From contig OZ018329.1 in assembly GCA_963969495.1 (NCBI GenBank), forward strand, positions 68,994,160 to 69,058,159: 64,000 nt of DNA, read 5' to 3'. Position numbers and translations under genes: made by a program. Of the stretch, positions 53,910-64,000 are shown piece after piece (position 1 is the first letter of the stretch; each line of letters begins with the position of its first letter). The notes below the pieces were generated by a model, which saw only the letters and a list, made by a program, of their open reading frames with translations, made no database searches and was not told the origin of the DNA. This DNA is from Ceratothoa steindachneri (lineage: Eukaryota > Arthropoda > Malacostraca > Isopoda > Cymothoidae).

Positions 53910-55510
53910 TTGGTACTTATTGGCCAGAGCGCACTACTCTCCCCGAGTGAAGTGACCCAAGCTGTCGTCACTCGAGCGCAAGCTAGCCGCGAGGCCTCTC
54001 CCCCAACACGCCTTTTCACCCCAGAGGCTCCTTTAGAGGTCGAAACAAATAATGCACAATTCCTCAGAGCTCAGCAGAGCTGCCTTTTACTTCAATCCCT
54101 TTGGGAAAAGGCCCGAAAGAACGAAGAGGTGATCGTTCGAGGGAACCGACCCATAAGGTACATCATTAACGACTCCCTTCTATTTCGCACCTCGCGAGAT
54201 GAGTCTTACCCACTTTCCAAGGTCATGTGTATTCCGCGCACACATGTAGACCAAATCCTGCGAGTAGCACATGAAAGTCCCATGGCCGGTCATTTCGGTC
54301 ATAACAAGACTTCTCAGCGAGTATTTAAATACTTTTTTTGGCCCGGTGCAGCCAAAGATATTGCAGAATTCTGCAAAACGTGCGACTTGTGCCAGAAAAC
54401 CACTGCAAAAGGTCAAATAGCCCCAGCTCCCCTGCAAAGAACCCCAGTCATTTCGGAGCCCTTCTCGAGAGTCGCCATCGACCTCATCGGACCAATCCAC
54501 CCCCCCCTTCCGCCGAAGGTCATACGCATGTACTAACCCTGATAGACTGCGCTACCCGATTCCCAGACGCTGTCGCTCGAAAAAGGATCGATAGTATCTC
54601 TTGCTCTGAAGCCCTTATTTCCATTTTTTCTAGAGTAGGATTGCCCAAAGAAATCTTGTCAGATAGATGCCACCAGTTTACCTCTGAGCTCATGGAACAC
54701 GTGAACACCCTGCTCCAAATCAAACCTATTTTTACCACTCCCTTCCATCCGAGCGCGAACGGCATGTGCGAAAAGTTCAATGCGACCTTGAAAAGCGTCC
54801 TCAAGAAGCTTTGCATGGAACAACCCCAAGAATGGCACCGATATTTGCCAGTTGCGTTATTTGCATGCCGCGAAATTCCCCATAGGACCATCGGATTTTC
54901 CCCATTTGAGCTCCTGTACGGGAGAAACGTGTGGGGGCCCCTCAGTATTTTGAAGGAGTTATGGACAAATTCCCGTTTGTGTCCAGAATTAAGAAACACT
55001 TATTCCTTCGTCCTCAAACTAAGGGAAAGATTAAAAAGGTGTTTGGACATAGCAGTCAGAAATTCCGAAATTAATATGGAAAAGTATCGGACATACTTTG
55101 ATCTAAAGGCCAAACACAGGAAACTGAAGCCCGGAGATGAAGTTCTACTCTTACTCCCCTCGGATTCCCATAAACTTCTCTCCGAAAGGAAAGGCCCCTA
55201 CCCCGTTCAGAAAACCCACGGATCGGTCGATTACGTTATACAGATACCCGCAGGTGATAAGTTATATCACATAAACATGCTAAAAAAGTATCATAGACGG
55301 GCCTATATAAACAATATAGTCGCCTTCGGCGAAGAAAGGGTAATTGACGCCGTCCACCCAAACAACCCCCTAAATATTGTTAATTCGATTTGCGTAGAGT
55401 CAAGCGAAGATTGTTCCCTCCCCGTCCCCCCGTCCAAGCTGCCCCCCCATGTAAGAACCTTCCCCCGAGTTAGATGTAAACTCCGACCTTACCCCTGCCT
55501 AAAGGAACCA
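53910..55510 (+). pseudogene. Integrase of the Gmr1-like element
   Basis: The zinc domain in frame 53910-54536 has VAHESPMAGHFGHNKTSQRV and FCKTCDLCQK (His-His-Cys-Cys). A frameshift in a run of C around 54500-54515 leads into frame 54338-55537: VLTLIDCATRFPDAV (first Asp), EILSDRCHQFTSELM (second Asp; Cys replaces the usual Gly) and NGMCEKFNATLK (Glu). The spacing from the second Asp to the Glu is 35 residues, as required. The C-terminal part has LKPGDEVLLLLPSDSHKL, a GPYPV module and INMLKKYH. It lies directly before RT, which is the unusual feature of this element. Confidence 0.85.
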
Positions 55511-55511
55511 A

Positions 55512-56878
55512 ATGATGGCGCTTTTGGAAGAATTTAGTGACGTCATTTCCGAGTACCCAGGATGCTCGACTCAGTTCGAACATGATATCGCCCTCACTAC
55601 GCTCGAACCTGTGCGATGTAAGCCCTATCCCGTACCGGTGCACCTAAGATACGCTTCCAATGAGGAAGTCGACAATCTTTTGCAATTAGGGATTATCGAG
55701 CCATCTACGTCCGACTACTGTCCCCAATAGTCATGGTCCGCAAGCCAGACCAGTCATTTAGGATGTGCGTCGATTTTTGGAAGTTTAACACCGTCACCGT
55801 GTTCAACGCCGAGTCTCTTCCCCTAATTGACCAAAATTTGCATCTCTTCGAAGGAGCCGCCTACATCACTGAGATATACCTATGTAAGGCCTATTATCAG
55901 ATCCCCCTAAAGACATTAGCGTGGAAACTAACAGCCTTTCCTACAGACAAAGGTTTAATGGAATTCAATCGTATTCCTTTCGGCCTAGTCACTGCCTGCA
56001 GTAGCTACAACCACATAATGCGCCGTGTAATACACGGTTGCAAAAACGTTTCTTTTTATTTTGATAACGTGTATGTGGCTACACGTTCATGGAATGACCA
56101 TATCTTTTCCCTCCGCCCGCTTTTAGAACGCTTAAAGCATCATAGCTTAACTATTAAACCCTCAAAATGCCATTTTTCTTATAAATCCATAGATTACCTT
56201 GGATCTAAAATAGGCGAAAGTCATCTGGCCCCCCAGAAAGAGAAGGTAAAGGCTATTGTAAATATGCCTCTACCGCGCACCAAGAAGCAATTACGGTCAT
56301 TCCTCGGTGCCGCGTCATTTTACCACCGCTTCGTACCCCAATTCGCTTGTGTAGCAGCCTACCTAAACGATCTACTGAAAAAAAACCTCCCGGACCCCCT
56401 CCAGTGGAACCCCGACGCCAAAGCGCCCTTTGAAGAACTCAAAGAGAAGCTAGTCTCCGCCCCAATCTTAAAATTGCCGAACTCACACAAGAAATTTGGC
56501 GTAAGGACAGATGCCTCCCAACTGGGTATTGGCTGCGTATTACTCCAATACGACGAGGACCAAGAACCCGCTCCTATAAGCTATGCGAGTCGCCGACTGA
56601 CGGCTCGCGAAAGGGCATACACTACGGTAGAATTGGAAGCTCTAGCGATTGTTTTTGCGATTACAAAATTTAGGATGTATCTGGTAGTTCGTCCATTCCT
56701 CATAGAGACTAATCATAGACCGTTAGCCTACTTAAAAACTTGTAAAAACCGAAACGGCAGGCTAATGCGCTGGTCATTATTGCTAGCGGAGTACCGTTAT
56801 GAAATCAGGTATCTAAAAGGGCCTGACAATGTACTCGCAGACAGCCTTTCGAGAAACCCAATTTCAGATAGCGATTAA
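55512..56878 (+). pseudogene. Reverse transcriptase-RNase H of the Gmr1-like element
   Basis: Frame 55512-55730 starts LLEEFSDVISEYPGC and ends at a stop at about 55730, where a single base appears missing in a C run. Frame 55733-56878 continues: MVRKPDQSFRMCVDFWKFN, LCKAYYQIPLKT, IPFGLVTACSSYNHIMRRV and the box SFYFDNVYVATRSWNDH. The catalytic box is YFDN rather than Y-x-D-D. After LRSFLGAASFYHRFVPQFAC the RNase H follows with VRTDASQLGIGCVLLQ, TTVELEALAIVFAI and ETNHRPLAYL, where Asn replaces the usual Asp. It ends DNVLADSLSRNP. There is no integrase after it. A 287-base noncoding stretch leads to the 3' LTR. Confidence 0.85.
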
Positions 56879-57165
56879 TAGTCAATTATTTATTTTTTTG
56901 TGTGTATCTCTTTGTATTAATAATTATTTCTTGCCTGTACTCCGTATGTCTTTTGTTTTGTTTTGTATATGTAAATTAGAGAAACTGACATAGCAGTAGT
57001 ATTTTGTAGCCATTAGATACTAAGGTAAATTCCTAACGGTTTTGATAAAATTACCGACTCAATTGTTCCAGTCGAGGAAGATAAAGACAAATTCCCCCGG
57101 TAAAGTTAATTTTCACATTATTTCTTATTTCATGGCAGAATGATGTTCCTCGAAATAGGTAGGCG

Positions 57166-57884
57166 TGTGAGGGTATGGAACGTACATACTCACATGCCAC
57201 CAGACAATCGTGGGAACGAAAGAAATTTGTCGTTTGAGTTGACCTTCGTCTCCTCTCTCTCCCCCCACCCTTCCCCTAACTGGCGACAGGAAGTCGGACG
57301 AAAGAACGCCTATCTCTCAAAGAAGCCTAAATCCTTTTTGCCTTCTTTATGATAGCATGAAGATTGTCCGGAAGGCGCTGCGATAAGCGAATTGTCGTGA
57401 ATGGGATCTCTCTCTCGATTTCCCACAATCGGCGATATAAATAACCTCGCCGTTTACCTCTCCACAGCAGTGTCCCAATGGTAATCTGTAAACCGAGAGT
57501 TCCTCTATTCTTAATTTACCTATTGAATTAACCGTGATTGATACTCCCATTGAGTCATTATAAATCTAGACGGTTAACGTCATTGTTTAATATTTAATCC
57601 TTAATTTTGCCTGTTAACTATTGCTAATTATTATATTTGTGTAAAGTAAAGTTTATTTTGAGTACGTGTGTTTATTTGTGGCTCCTCCCTTTTGACGTAC
57701 CCTTGGCAAGACTTTAATTAAGAATCCCTTCGGCTAATTTATTCAACCTGTATTATGCACTCTTAGAATTCAACAATCACAAACCTCCCCCCAGTAACAA
57801 GTGGGACTTTTATAATGAGAATCCTGGCTACGGCACAACACGCCTCTAACCAGCTGTCGCACGTTCAGTAGGAATTAAAGCCTA

Positions 57885-57966
<82 letters not shown>

Positions 57967-58073
57967 CGTAGGATTGAGTCATAGAGTCAATACCACCGAC
58001 TTAAACAAAAGCGGTGTGTCCAGATCAAGGACTAGAATAATTATTGGACCAGACTATGAGCAATTCTACGACT
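57166..58073 (+). repeat. 3' LTR of the Gmr1-like element
   Basis: Begins TGTGAGGGTATGGAACGTAC and ends CTACGACT, one base different from the CA end of the 5' LTR. It carries an (AT)n tract at 57887-57963, and a deletion joins GCAGTGTCCC to AATGGTAATC (about 57470-57480). CTGAT follows. Confidence 0.85.
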
Positions 58074-58267
58074 CTGATAATAGGTTTAGATAGCTGTTAA
58101 GAATGTATAATGCATGGTTAAGCTTATCGCAACTTGTATGACACAAACGGTTGACTACGTGAGCCGGTGAGGAAAGATTGCTTGCATCAGTTCAAATTCT
58201 GTTAACAGATGGTCACAGTTAGGTTCGGTTGTATAGTGAGAGCGCTCAGCGTTATTTCAACTGCTGA

Positions 58268-60864
58268 ATGGCAACTTCAGCTTCTTCGAAAGAGAGTGAA
58301 ATGGAGAGATTAGACAATAATAAAGACAAGAAAGATAAAGAATCATGTAATTATAGTCATTCTTACCCAGATGGTAAATTATTTAGAGTGAAATCTTCCG
58401 ACGGAAAAAAAGTGAATTGTGAATGAACATCATGCAATGGCGAAATCTCTGCGGCGAGCAATGCTACTTCCAATCTACGCATCATTTGAAGGTAAGAATT
58501 TATTAAAGCTAATTATATGATACTTAATTAAATTGACAAGTTTGACTATTTTTATTTTAAAAATTTGGCAGAATTGCCACTAGCTAACGATAATGTTAAG
58601 TAGCGTAGGTTTACGATGCAGAAACCTACGTGACAGCTAAAAGAAAATATTCAAAAAGAACATGTTCAGTATTAGACGATAGTCCTTCATGCAGCAGTGT
58701 TAAAGTAAAGACATTACCGGAGTGTTTTGCAGCAACTACTAAGAAGGCCAAATAATCTGTTGTTGATAAGCTGATTGCAAATTTTATCATACAAGGTGTG
58801 CATCCCCTATCAACCATGGAGCAATCAGCTTTTGTGAGATAAATTTTAGGTGAGTTCTGATTTACAAATGTTGTTTACAATTCTAGTATTAGTAGTACAA
58901 GTTAAGCTCTTATAACGACCGAATACTAAAGCGTTCGGATCATTGGTCACTACGTAGGCTATATAACGAAGTTAAATAAAGGAAGACATATACAAACAAC
59001 AGAGGTTAATATATTGCAATAATTTCATGAGAATCCATATACATATATTCTTAAAGCGCCCTATCATTTACTTGAAGATATTATTTAATAAATTTTGTTC
59101 ATAAATAATTAGTACAATTATTGATCGATTATATGTAGTTATTAGATGAATTGCTATAACGATGCATTTCTTTATAGTAGCAATACCTGTATATCATTAT
59201 GTCAAAACTAGCATGCCCACCCGTTAAAAATGTAGGAAATAAAGCTTGATAATGTATATATTCCTAACAATACAGAAAGTCCTATCTTTTACTATGTAAT
59301 TCTGAATATGAAGGACTAATAATATATTTATGAATTAATGGACCAGTCCTATATAGTTACAGGATATTCATATAGCTACTGTGAAAATCAATTTCACTTA
59401 CAATAATCACACATTCTACTACCGTAGGTCTAAATTCTTCAGTTGACTTTATTTTAAGGCGGACGCTAGGCTGAAATCTTATACAAGAAGAGAAAGTGAC
59501 ACGAGCTTTACTGAAGAATGAACTAGACAGCGCCTCTTACTTATGCTTTACTGTAGATATTTGGTTAACTCGTCACCGTAGTTTTTTGGGCATTACATTT
59601 CATTGGGTATTTTAAGATTTTTCTCTTTATTAAAAATATGAAATTGAAAATTTCTTTACAGTTAGGGAGTTATCAGCTCTAGGCTAAAAGCAAACCTATT
59701 TGTTTATTTGTTGGTGGAATTTATCTCGATTATATTAATATGTAAAATATATGGAGACATTTATGAGACAAACATTGGACTGTTATTTCATCTTTTTTCA
59801 GCTTGAGGAAGCCCTTGTCCGTCACAGTTGGAGTATTGGCATGCTGTCGCTTCAAAGGAGAATATAACTACATCAAGATTGTTGAACATATGGAGAATAT
59901 CATCAATGAATACGATATCCCCCTGCAGAAAATCACGAGCACCGTCACTGATAACGGCTCTAATTTTGTTAAAGCGTTTAAGGAATTTGCAGCCACTGAT
60001 GTAAATGTATCCACCAATTCAGAAGATGGAATCCAGGTAGGTGAATAAGATCAGGATGAGCACAAGTTGGAGGATAATTTCTTAATGAGAAGTGCCTTAG
60101 ATCAGGAAGAAGACCTTTATTCTGACCCATGCATCTTCAGACTACCTAAGCATGTGCACTGTGCTTCACACACACTCAGTCTCGTTGGCACAACTGATGG
60201 AAAACAGGTACTGAAAATATCTTTTTTTTTGCAGGGAGAACAAAACTGTTTTATGGAGAATTGCTCCCTACCTTGCTCACTGTGGAGAAAAAGCTGAAGA
60301 CCCTTCAGTGACGTTTTCTGAAATTTAGCCAACCTCTTCCTTGTGCACTCACTAAGAACTTTGGAAAGAGCTACCAATCTTATTTGACCTTGGCAAATGA
60401 AGCCAGCATTACAGATGCTATTATTGCATCCACAAGCCATCCATTCTTCCAACCCCGATGGTTAGATATCAGTATTTCATGGGACAGTTCAAGCCACCAA
60501 GACTCTGTTAAAATATTATGATTCAAGTGATTGGGAATTTATCAGAGGGACCCGAAGCTGAATCATACAGTGGTGTATAGGACAGTGATGATTATTATGG
60601 ATTTACAATACCCACTCAAACTCGATCAACCGCAGATTTAGAATTATTCAGTTACCTTCAGTATTCAAATAAAGCACTTCAAAGTTTAGATAGATATCCA
60701 AACATAAAAAGTTATTTATTAAATACACCACCTTTCCGTCCTCAGCTCCTGTGGAACGGCTCTTCTCTTTAGGACGATTGACCTTATCTCCAAAACGGAG
60801 TTCTTTATCTGACGAAACATTTCAGCAACTGATATTACTTAAATGTAATGCTGTTATAAATAGC
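58268..60864 (+). pseudogene. hAT transposase, multi-exon relic
   Basis: ATG 58268 starts a frame of 58 codons leading to a BED-type zinc finger (C...C, then a degraded H...H), with an in-frame TGA at about 58424. A donor AG|GTAAGA follows near 58491. Later pieces: LPECFAATTKKAK and LIANFIIQGVHPLSTMEQSAF (58708-58840) before a donor GGTGAG; ALLKNELDSASYLCFTVDIW (59500-59570, first catalytic Asp); LSVTVGVLACCRFKGEYNYI and STVTDNGSNFVKAFKEF (59815-60000, second Asp); LPKHVHCASHTLSLVG (60140-60190); and the dimerisation domain [20 protein letters not shown] with [18 protein letters not shown] to 60864. Stops and shifts remain after splicing. Introns are inferred from GT/AG signals. Confidence 0.75.
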
Positions 60865-61185
60865 TAACTGAAATTTCATTCTATGGAACTTTCTATTCTT
60901 TTTGTACTACCTAAGTCCAATTGTCATCAAATTCTACATTAGTAATTATAATATACAATTAATTTTAGTGGATATTCTTTTGTTGTGATACCAATGGTCC
61001 TTATCGATTGTCATTATATATCATGTATTTGAACTGTATTTAAAAATGTATCTAAATACATTTAATGTATTTAGTATTTAAATACTACATACATTTTCAA
61101 AATTTACTTAGTATCTAAATACATTTTCTCATGTATTTAATATTTAGTATTTAAATAATTTAAATGTATTTAGTGCCCACCTTTG

Positions 61186-61992
<807 letters not shown>

Positions 61993-62039
61993 TTATGCTT
62001 CTTCATCTCGTCACCTCCTGCCGTGCAGTAAGATAACAT

Positions 62040-62386
62040 TTTAGTGATAATATTAATGTTATTTTTATTAATATCTGTCTTATGAGTATTACTATTCTGT
62101 TATTAACGGACTTAGTATCATTTTAATTATTATTATTATTATTATAAGAGAAGTCCTAACTCTAATGGTCCCTTACACGATGCGCTCCTTCGTATTTCCA
62201 TAACTTTCTTTTCTCTATTATTTGAATGTTTCTGCCTATTTCCTATCCATTGACCTTCTTCAATTGTCTCTTGGAAACTCAATGAGTTAAGGATCTTAGT
62301 TGTTAATTTCATCCTTCTGGGAATAAAATATCGCTCAATTAATGGACGGAAAAGAACTTTTCGAATTTTCTTATCTATGGGACCTA
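62040..62386. other. Interval without a gene
   Basis: AT-rich sequence leading to the mariner insertion; no feature seen. Confidence 0.45.
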
Positions 62387-63318
62387 CGAGGGGCGATCAA
62401 TACGTTTTGCAACTCGGATATAAGAAAACGAGATATGAGGAAAAGTGTTTTATTATTTTTTAATATAACTACCCTCGACTTCAATGCACTTGCGCCACTT
62501 GTCCCTGAGACTTCGAATTCCCGACAACCGGAAATCTCCCGACTGCTGTTCAATCCACTCCTGGACGGCGAGCTGGACATCTTCATCGTCTCCAAACCGG
62601 CGTCCACGCAGTGCAGCCTTGAGCTGGCGGAATAAAAAGTAGTCGTTAGGGGCCAGATCTGGACTGTAGGGGGGATGGTTGAGCTCCTGGAATTCGCACT
62701 CGCGCAGGGCAGCTTGTGCAACTCTTGCCTCGTGAACTTTGACGACGTTGAAGTCGATCATGGGGCGTGAGGTTTCTAGGGACCCAAAGGGCACAGACCT
62801 TGGTCATGGCCAAATTGTCGTGGATGATGTTGATAACACTTCCACGTGATATTCCAAGTTCTCGATCAATTTCTTCGACCTTCACCCGTCGATTTTCGAG
62901 GATCATCGTCTCCACACGGGCCACATTATCCTCGTTGGTCACGTCTGACGGGCGTCCTGGACGGGGGTCATCTTCAAGGGACTCACGGCCATGGCGGAAC
63001 TCCCTATTCTAGGGAACAATGGTTGCATAGGAAGGGGCGGTGTTGGTGTACACTGCAACCATGCGTTCATGGTTCTCTTTTGCATTCTCGCCTTTCTTGG
63101 TCAAAAAATTTGATCCATGCGCGGTGCTCAACCTTCTCCATTGTTGAAAGATTTGTGACTGACGATCTGCGATCAGCTACTGCTTCTTAAATAGAGAAGC
63201 AGGAGCGTGCGGCTGTAGGTCCTGACTTGTCATAACTTGTCCTAACAACCCCACAAATAGCCATCCCCCTTCCTCTGTTTTGCCCTACCGATTCGCAAAA
63301 CTTATTGACCGCCCCTCG
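62387..63318 (-). mobile_element. Mariner deletion derivative (copy 2)
   Basis: The ends, CGAGGGGCGATCAATACG at 62387 and the reverse complement of CGAGGGGCGGTCAATAAG at 63318, are flanked by TA at 62385-62386 and 63319-63320. The transposase lies on the minus strand in several frames. The N-terminal region includes the NREFRHG stretch after a TAG stop, then DNVARVETMILENRRVKVEE and LGISRGSVINIIHDNLA, a helix-turn-helix, and VPRNLTPHD. It then jumps to VHEARVAQAALRECEF and HPPYSPDLAPNDYFLF, the third catalytic Asp block. The first two catalytic Asp blocks are missing, consistent with an internal deletion of roughly 350 bp. It is 932 bp long; a full mariner is about 1.3 kb. Confidence 0.85.
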
Positions 63319-63440
63319 TATTCTACTTCTAAGATGTGGTAAATGTTACTCCAAGGGTTAAAAACATATAAAATAGCTTCCTGTGTTTAAATAAAATTAA
63401 TTAGACCTAAATGATATAGAAATCAGTGTATAGATTTATT

Positions 63441-63598
63441 TCAGAATTTTTCGAGGGCTTCATTTGTGTGTTGCTTGTCTCTACTTTTCGAAATTGAGGG
63501 CGCGGCGTCCGGAAGCTCTTTGAGGAGATCAATCACTTCGAAAATGCTCGGAACCATGCCACTATTTTCCAGAGGGTCCTCAATTTCGCTTTGGATTC
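63441..63598 (-). CDS. Candidate 3'-terminal exon of a host gene
   Basis: On the minus strand a CCCCCTTTTTTTCAG tract (ending 63599-63600) is a good splice acceptor. The next 158 bases, read in the frame that starts IQSEIEDPLENSGMVPS, are open for 52 codons, with EVIDLLKELPDAAPS, and end EALEKF and TGA at 63441-63443, followed at once by AATAAA (63435-63440), a polyadenylation signal. I do not recognise the protein. Composition (many acidic residues, no stops) differs from the AT-rich surroundings. Length is short, so chance is possible. Upstream exons would be beyond the window's right end, or within 63600-64000 with none seen. Confidence 0.35.
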
Positions 63599-64000
63599 CT
63601 GAAAAAAAGGGGGTCTCAATGCCACAATCAGTAAATTAAGCATGGGGCATTTCAGGATATCCCTTTTAAAAATTAGGAAAGAGACAAAGCAAAATCGGTA
63701 GGTGCCATAAATGACATATTGGTCAAAAGGATAGGAAATTGGAAATCCACACTGAAAAATGATAGTTATTATTATGTTAATATTGACTAAACTAAAAAAT
63801 AAATTGTACTTACCTATATCTCATAAATTATTATCATTACTATTATTATTATTATTATTATTATATTATTTAAATTCTTCTTTACCTTCTTCACTATACT
63901 TTTGTACACAAGTGTGTAAATTACCATGATCAACAACCCCTTTTTCTTAGTGTGGTGAGGTAATACATCCCTCGAAAGTACTCACACCTCTCACCCATTT

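Larger units (their letters stand above)
50961..58073 (+). mobile_element. Ty3/gypsy element with integrase upstream of RT (Gmr1-like)
   Basis: LTRs at both ends are flanked by CTGAT (50956-50960 and 58074-58078), a 5-bp target-site duplication. The interior order is gag, protease, integrase, RT, RNase H, and nothing resembling a second integrase or an internal LTR follows RNase H. RT and RNase H are gypsy-type in their motifs, while the order is that of Ty1/copia. This combination is known for the Gmr1 group first described from fish. Integrase and RT frames overlap by 26 bases. The element is degraded by frameshifts, one stop in gag and altered catalytic residues. Confidence 0.85.
50809..61185 (+). 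mobile_element. hAT transposon interrupted by a gypsy element
   Basis: Left end CAGAGGTGGGCAGTATTC (50809) and right end, read inward from 61185, CAAAGGTGGGCACTAAATAC. Both subterminal regions are full of TATTTAAATAC-type units, typical of some hAT elements. The flanking octamers ATAATAAA (50801-50808) and ATAATATG (61186-61193) agree at six of eight positions. A transposase relic lies at 58268-60864. Without the retrotransposon insertion (7,113 bp plus a 5-bp duplication) the hAT would be about 3.26 kb, a normal length for the superfamily. Confidence 0.8.

Noticed and set aside
50961..57165. Alternative reading: two half gypsy elements joined, giving a false integrase-before-RT order
   Set aside because: One LTR pair with matching CTGAT flanks encloses everything, the integrase and RT frames overlap by 26 bases, and no internal LTR, polypurine tract or primer site was found between them.
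62767..63190. Plus-strand frames of 81 and 114 codons
   Set aside because: They are antisense to the mariner transposase, which has clear motifs on the minus strand.

Overview
The window reads as intergenic DNA from an arthropod nuclear genome, most likely a decapod crustacean. That assignment is an inference from the LINE families, the mariner and gypsy types, and the very long (AT)n and (GA/CT)n microsatellites; no species-specific gene is present. There are no bacterial-style operons and no rRNA or confident tRNA genes. I see only one short candidate host exon (63441-63598, minus). Almost everything else recognisable is transposable-element sequence, much of it nested, in several decay states.

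Layout. 1-7215: fragments of CR1/Jockey-like non-LTR elements, with a foldback insertion in one 3' UTR. 7730-9113: a hAT-like element with 8-bp flanking repeats, an internal tandem duplication, and a mariner deletion derivative in only one of the two units. 9790-11300: an unassigned GC-rich block. 11310-13870: CR1-like and ORF1 fragments. 14042-23121: a family of elements sharing a terminus resembling GGGTAANTRTGTAGACGA. Two of them are split by LINEs: a minus-strand I-clade LINE with an 11-bp target-site duplication, and a plus-strand LINE with a 699-codon open frame. Between these lies a 2-kb foldback element. 23959-26183: microsatellite and two tRNA-like SINE candidates. 26184-29794: a minus-strand gypsy element with both LTRs and a collapsed interior. 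30055-34775: two hAT-type transposase relics, one with a spliced-looking structure. 35446-37652: a broken copy of an orphan arthropod multicopy gene between matching inverted repeats. 38280-50000: gypsy and LINE pieces, including a nearly complete conventional gypsy (gag-PR-RT-RH-INT) at 42-45.9 kb.

50809-61185 is the most informative region. A hAT transposon with recognisable ends and a multi-exon transposase relic was interrupted by a 7.1-kb Ty3/gypsy retrotransposon (50961-58073; 5-bp duplication CTGAT). That retrotransposon's pol order is protease-integrase-reverse transcriptase-RNase H. This is the copia-like order known for the Gmr1 group, and the reverse of the conventional gypsy elements elsewhere in the window. 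A second mariner deletion derivative sits at 62387-63318.

No element looks autonomous: every pol, transposase or LINE frame carries stops, frameshifts, deletions or altered catalytic residues. The genes do not form a pathway. The window is a layered record of insertions, and several relative ages can be read from what interrupts what.
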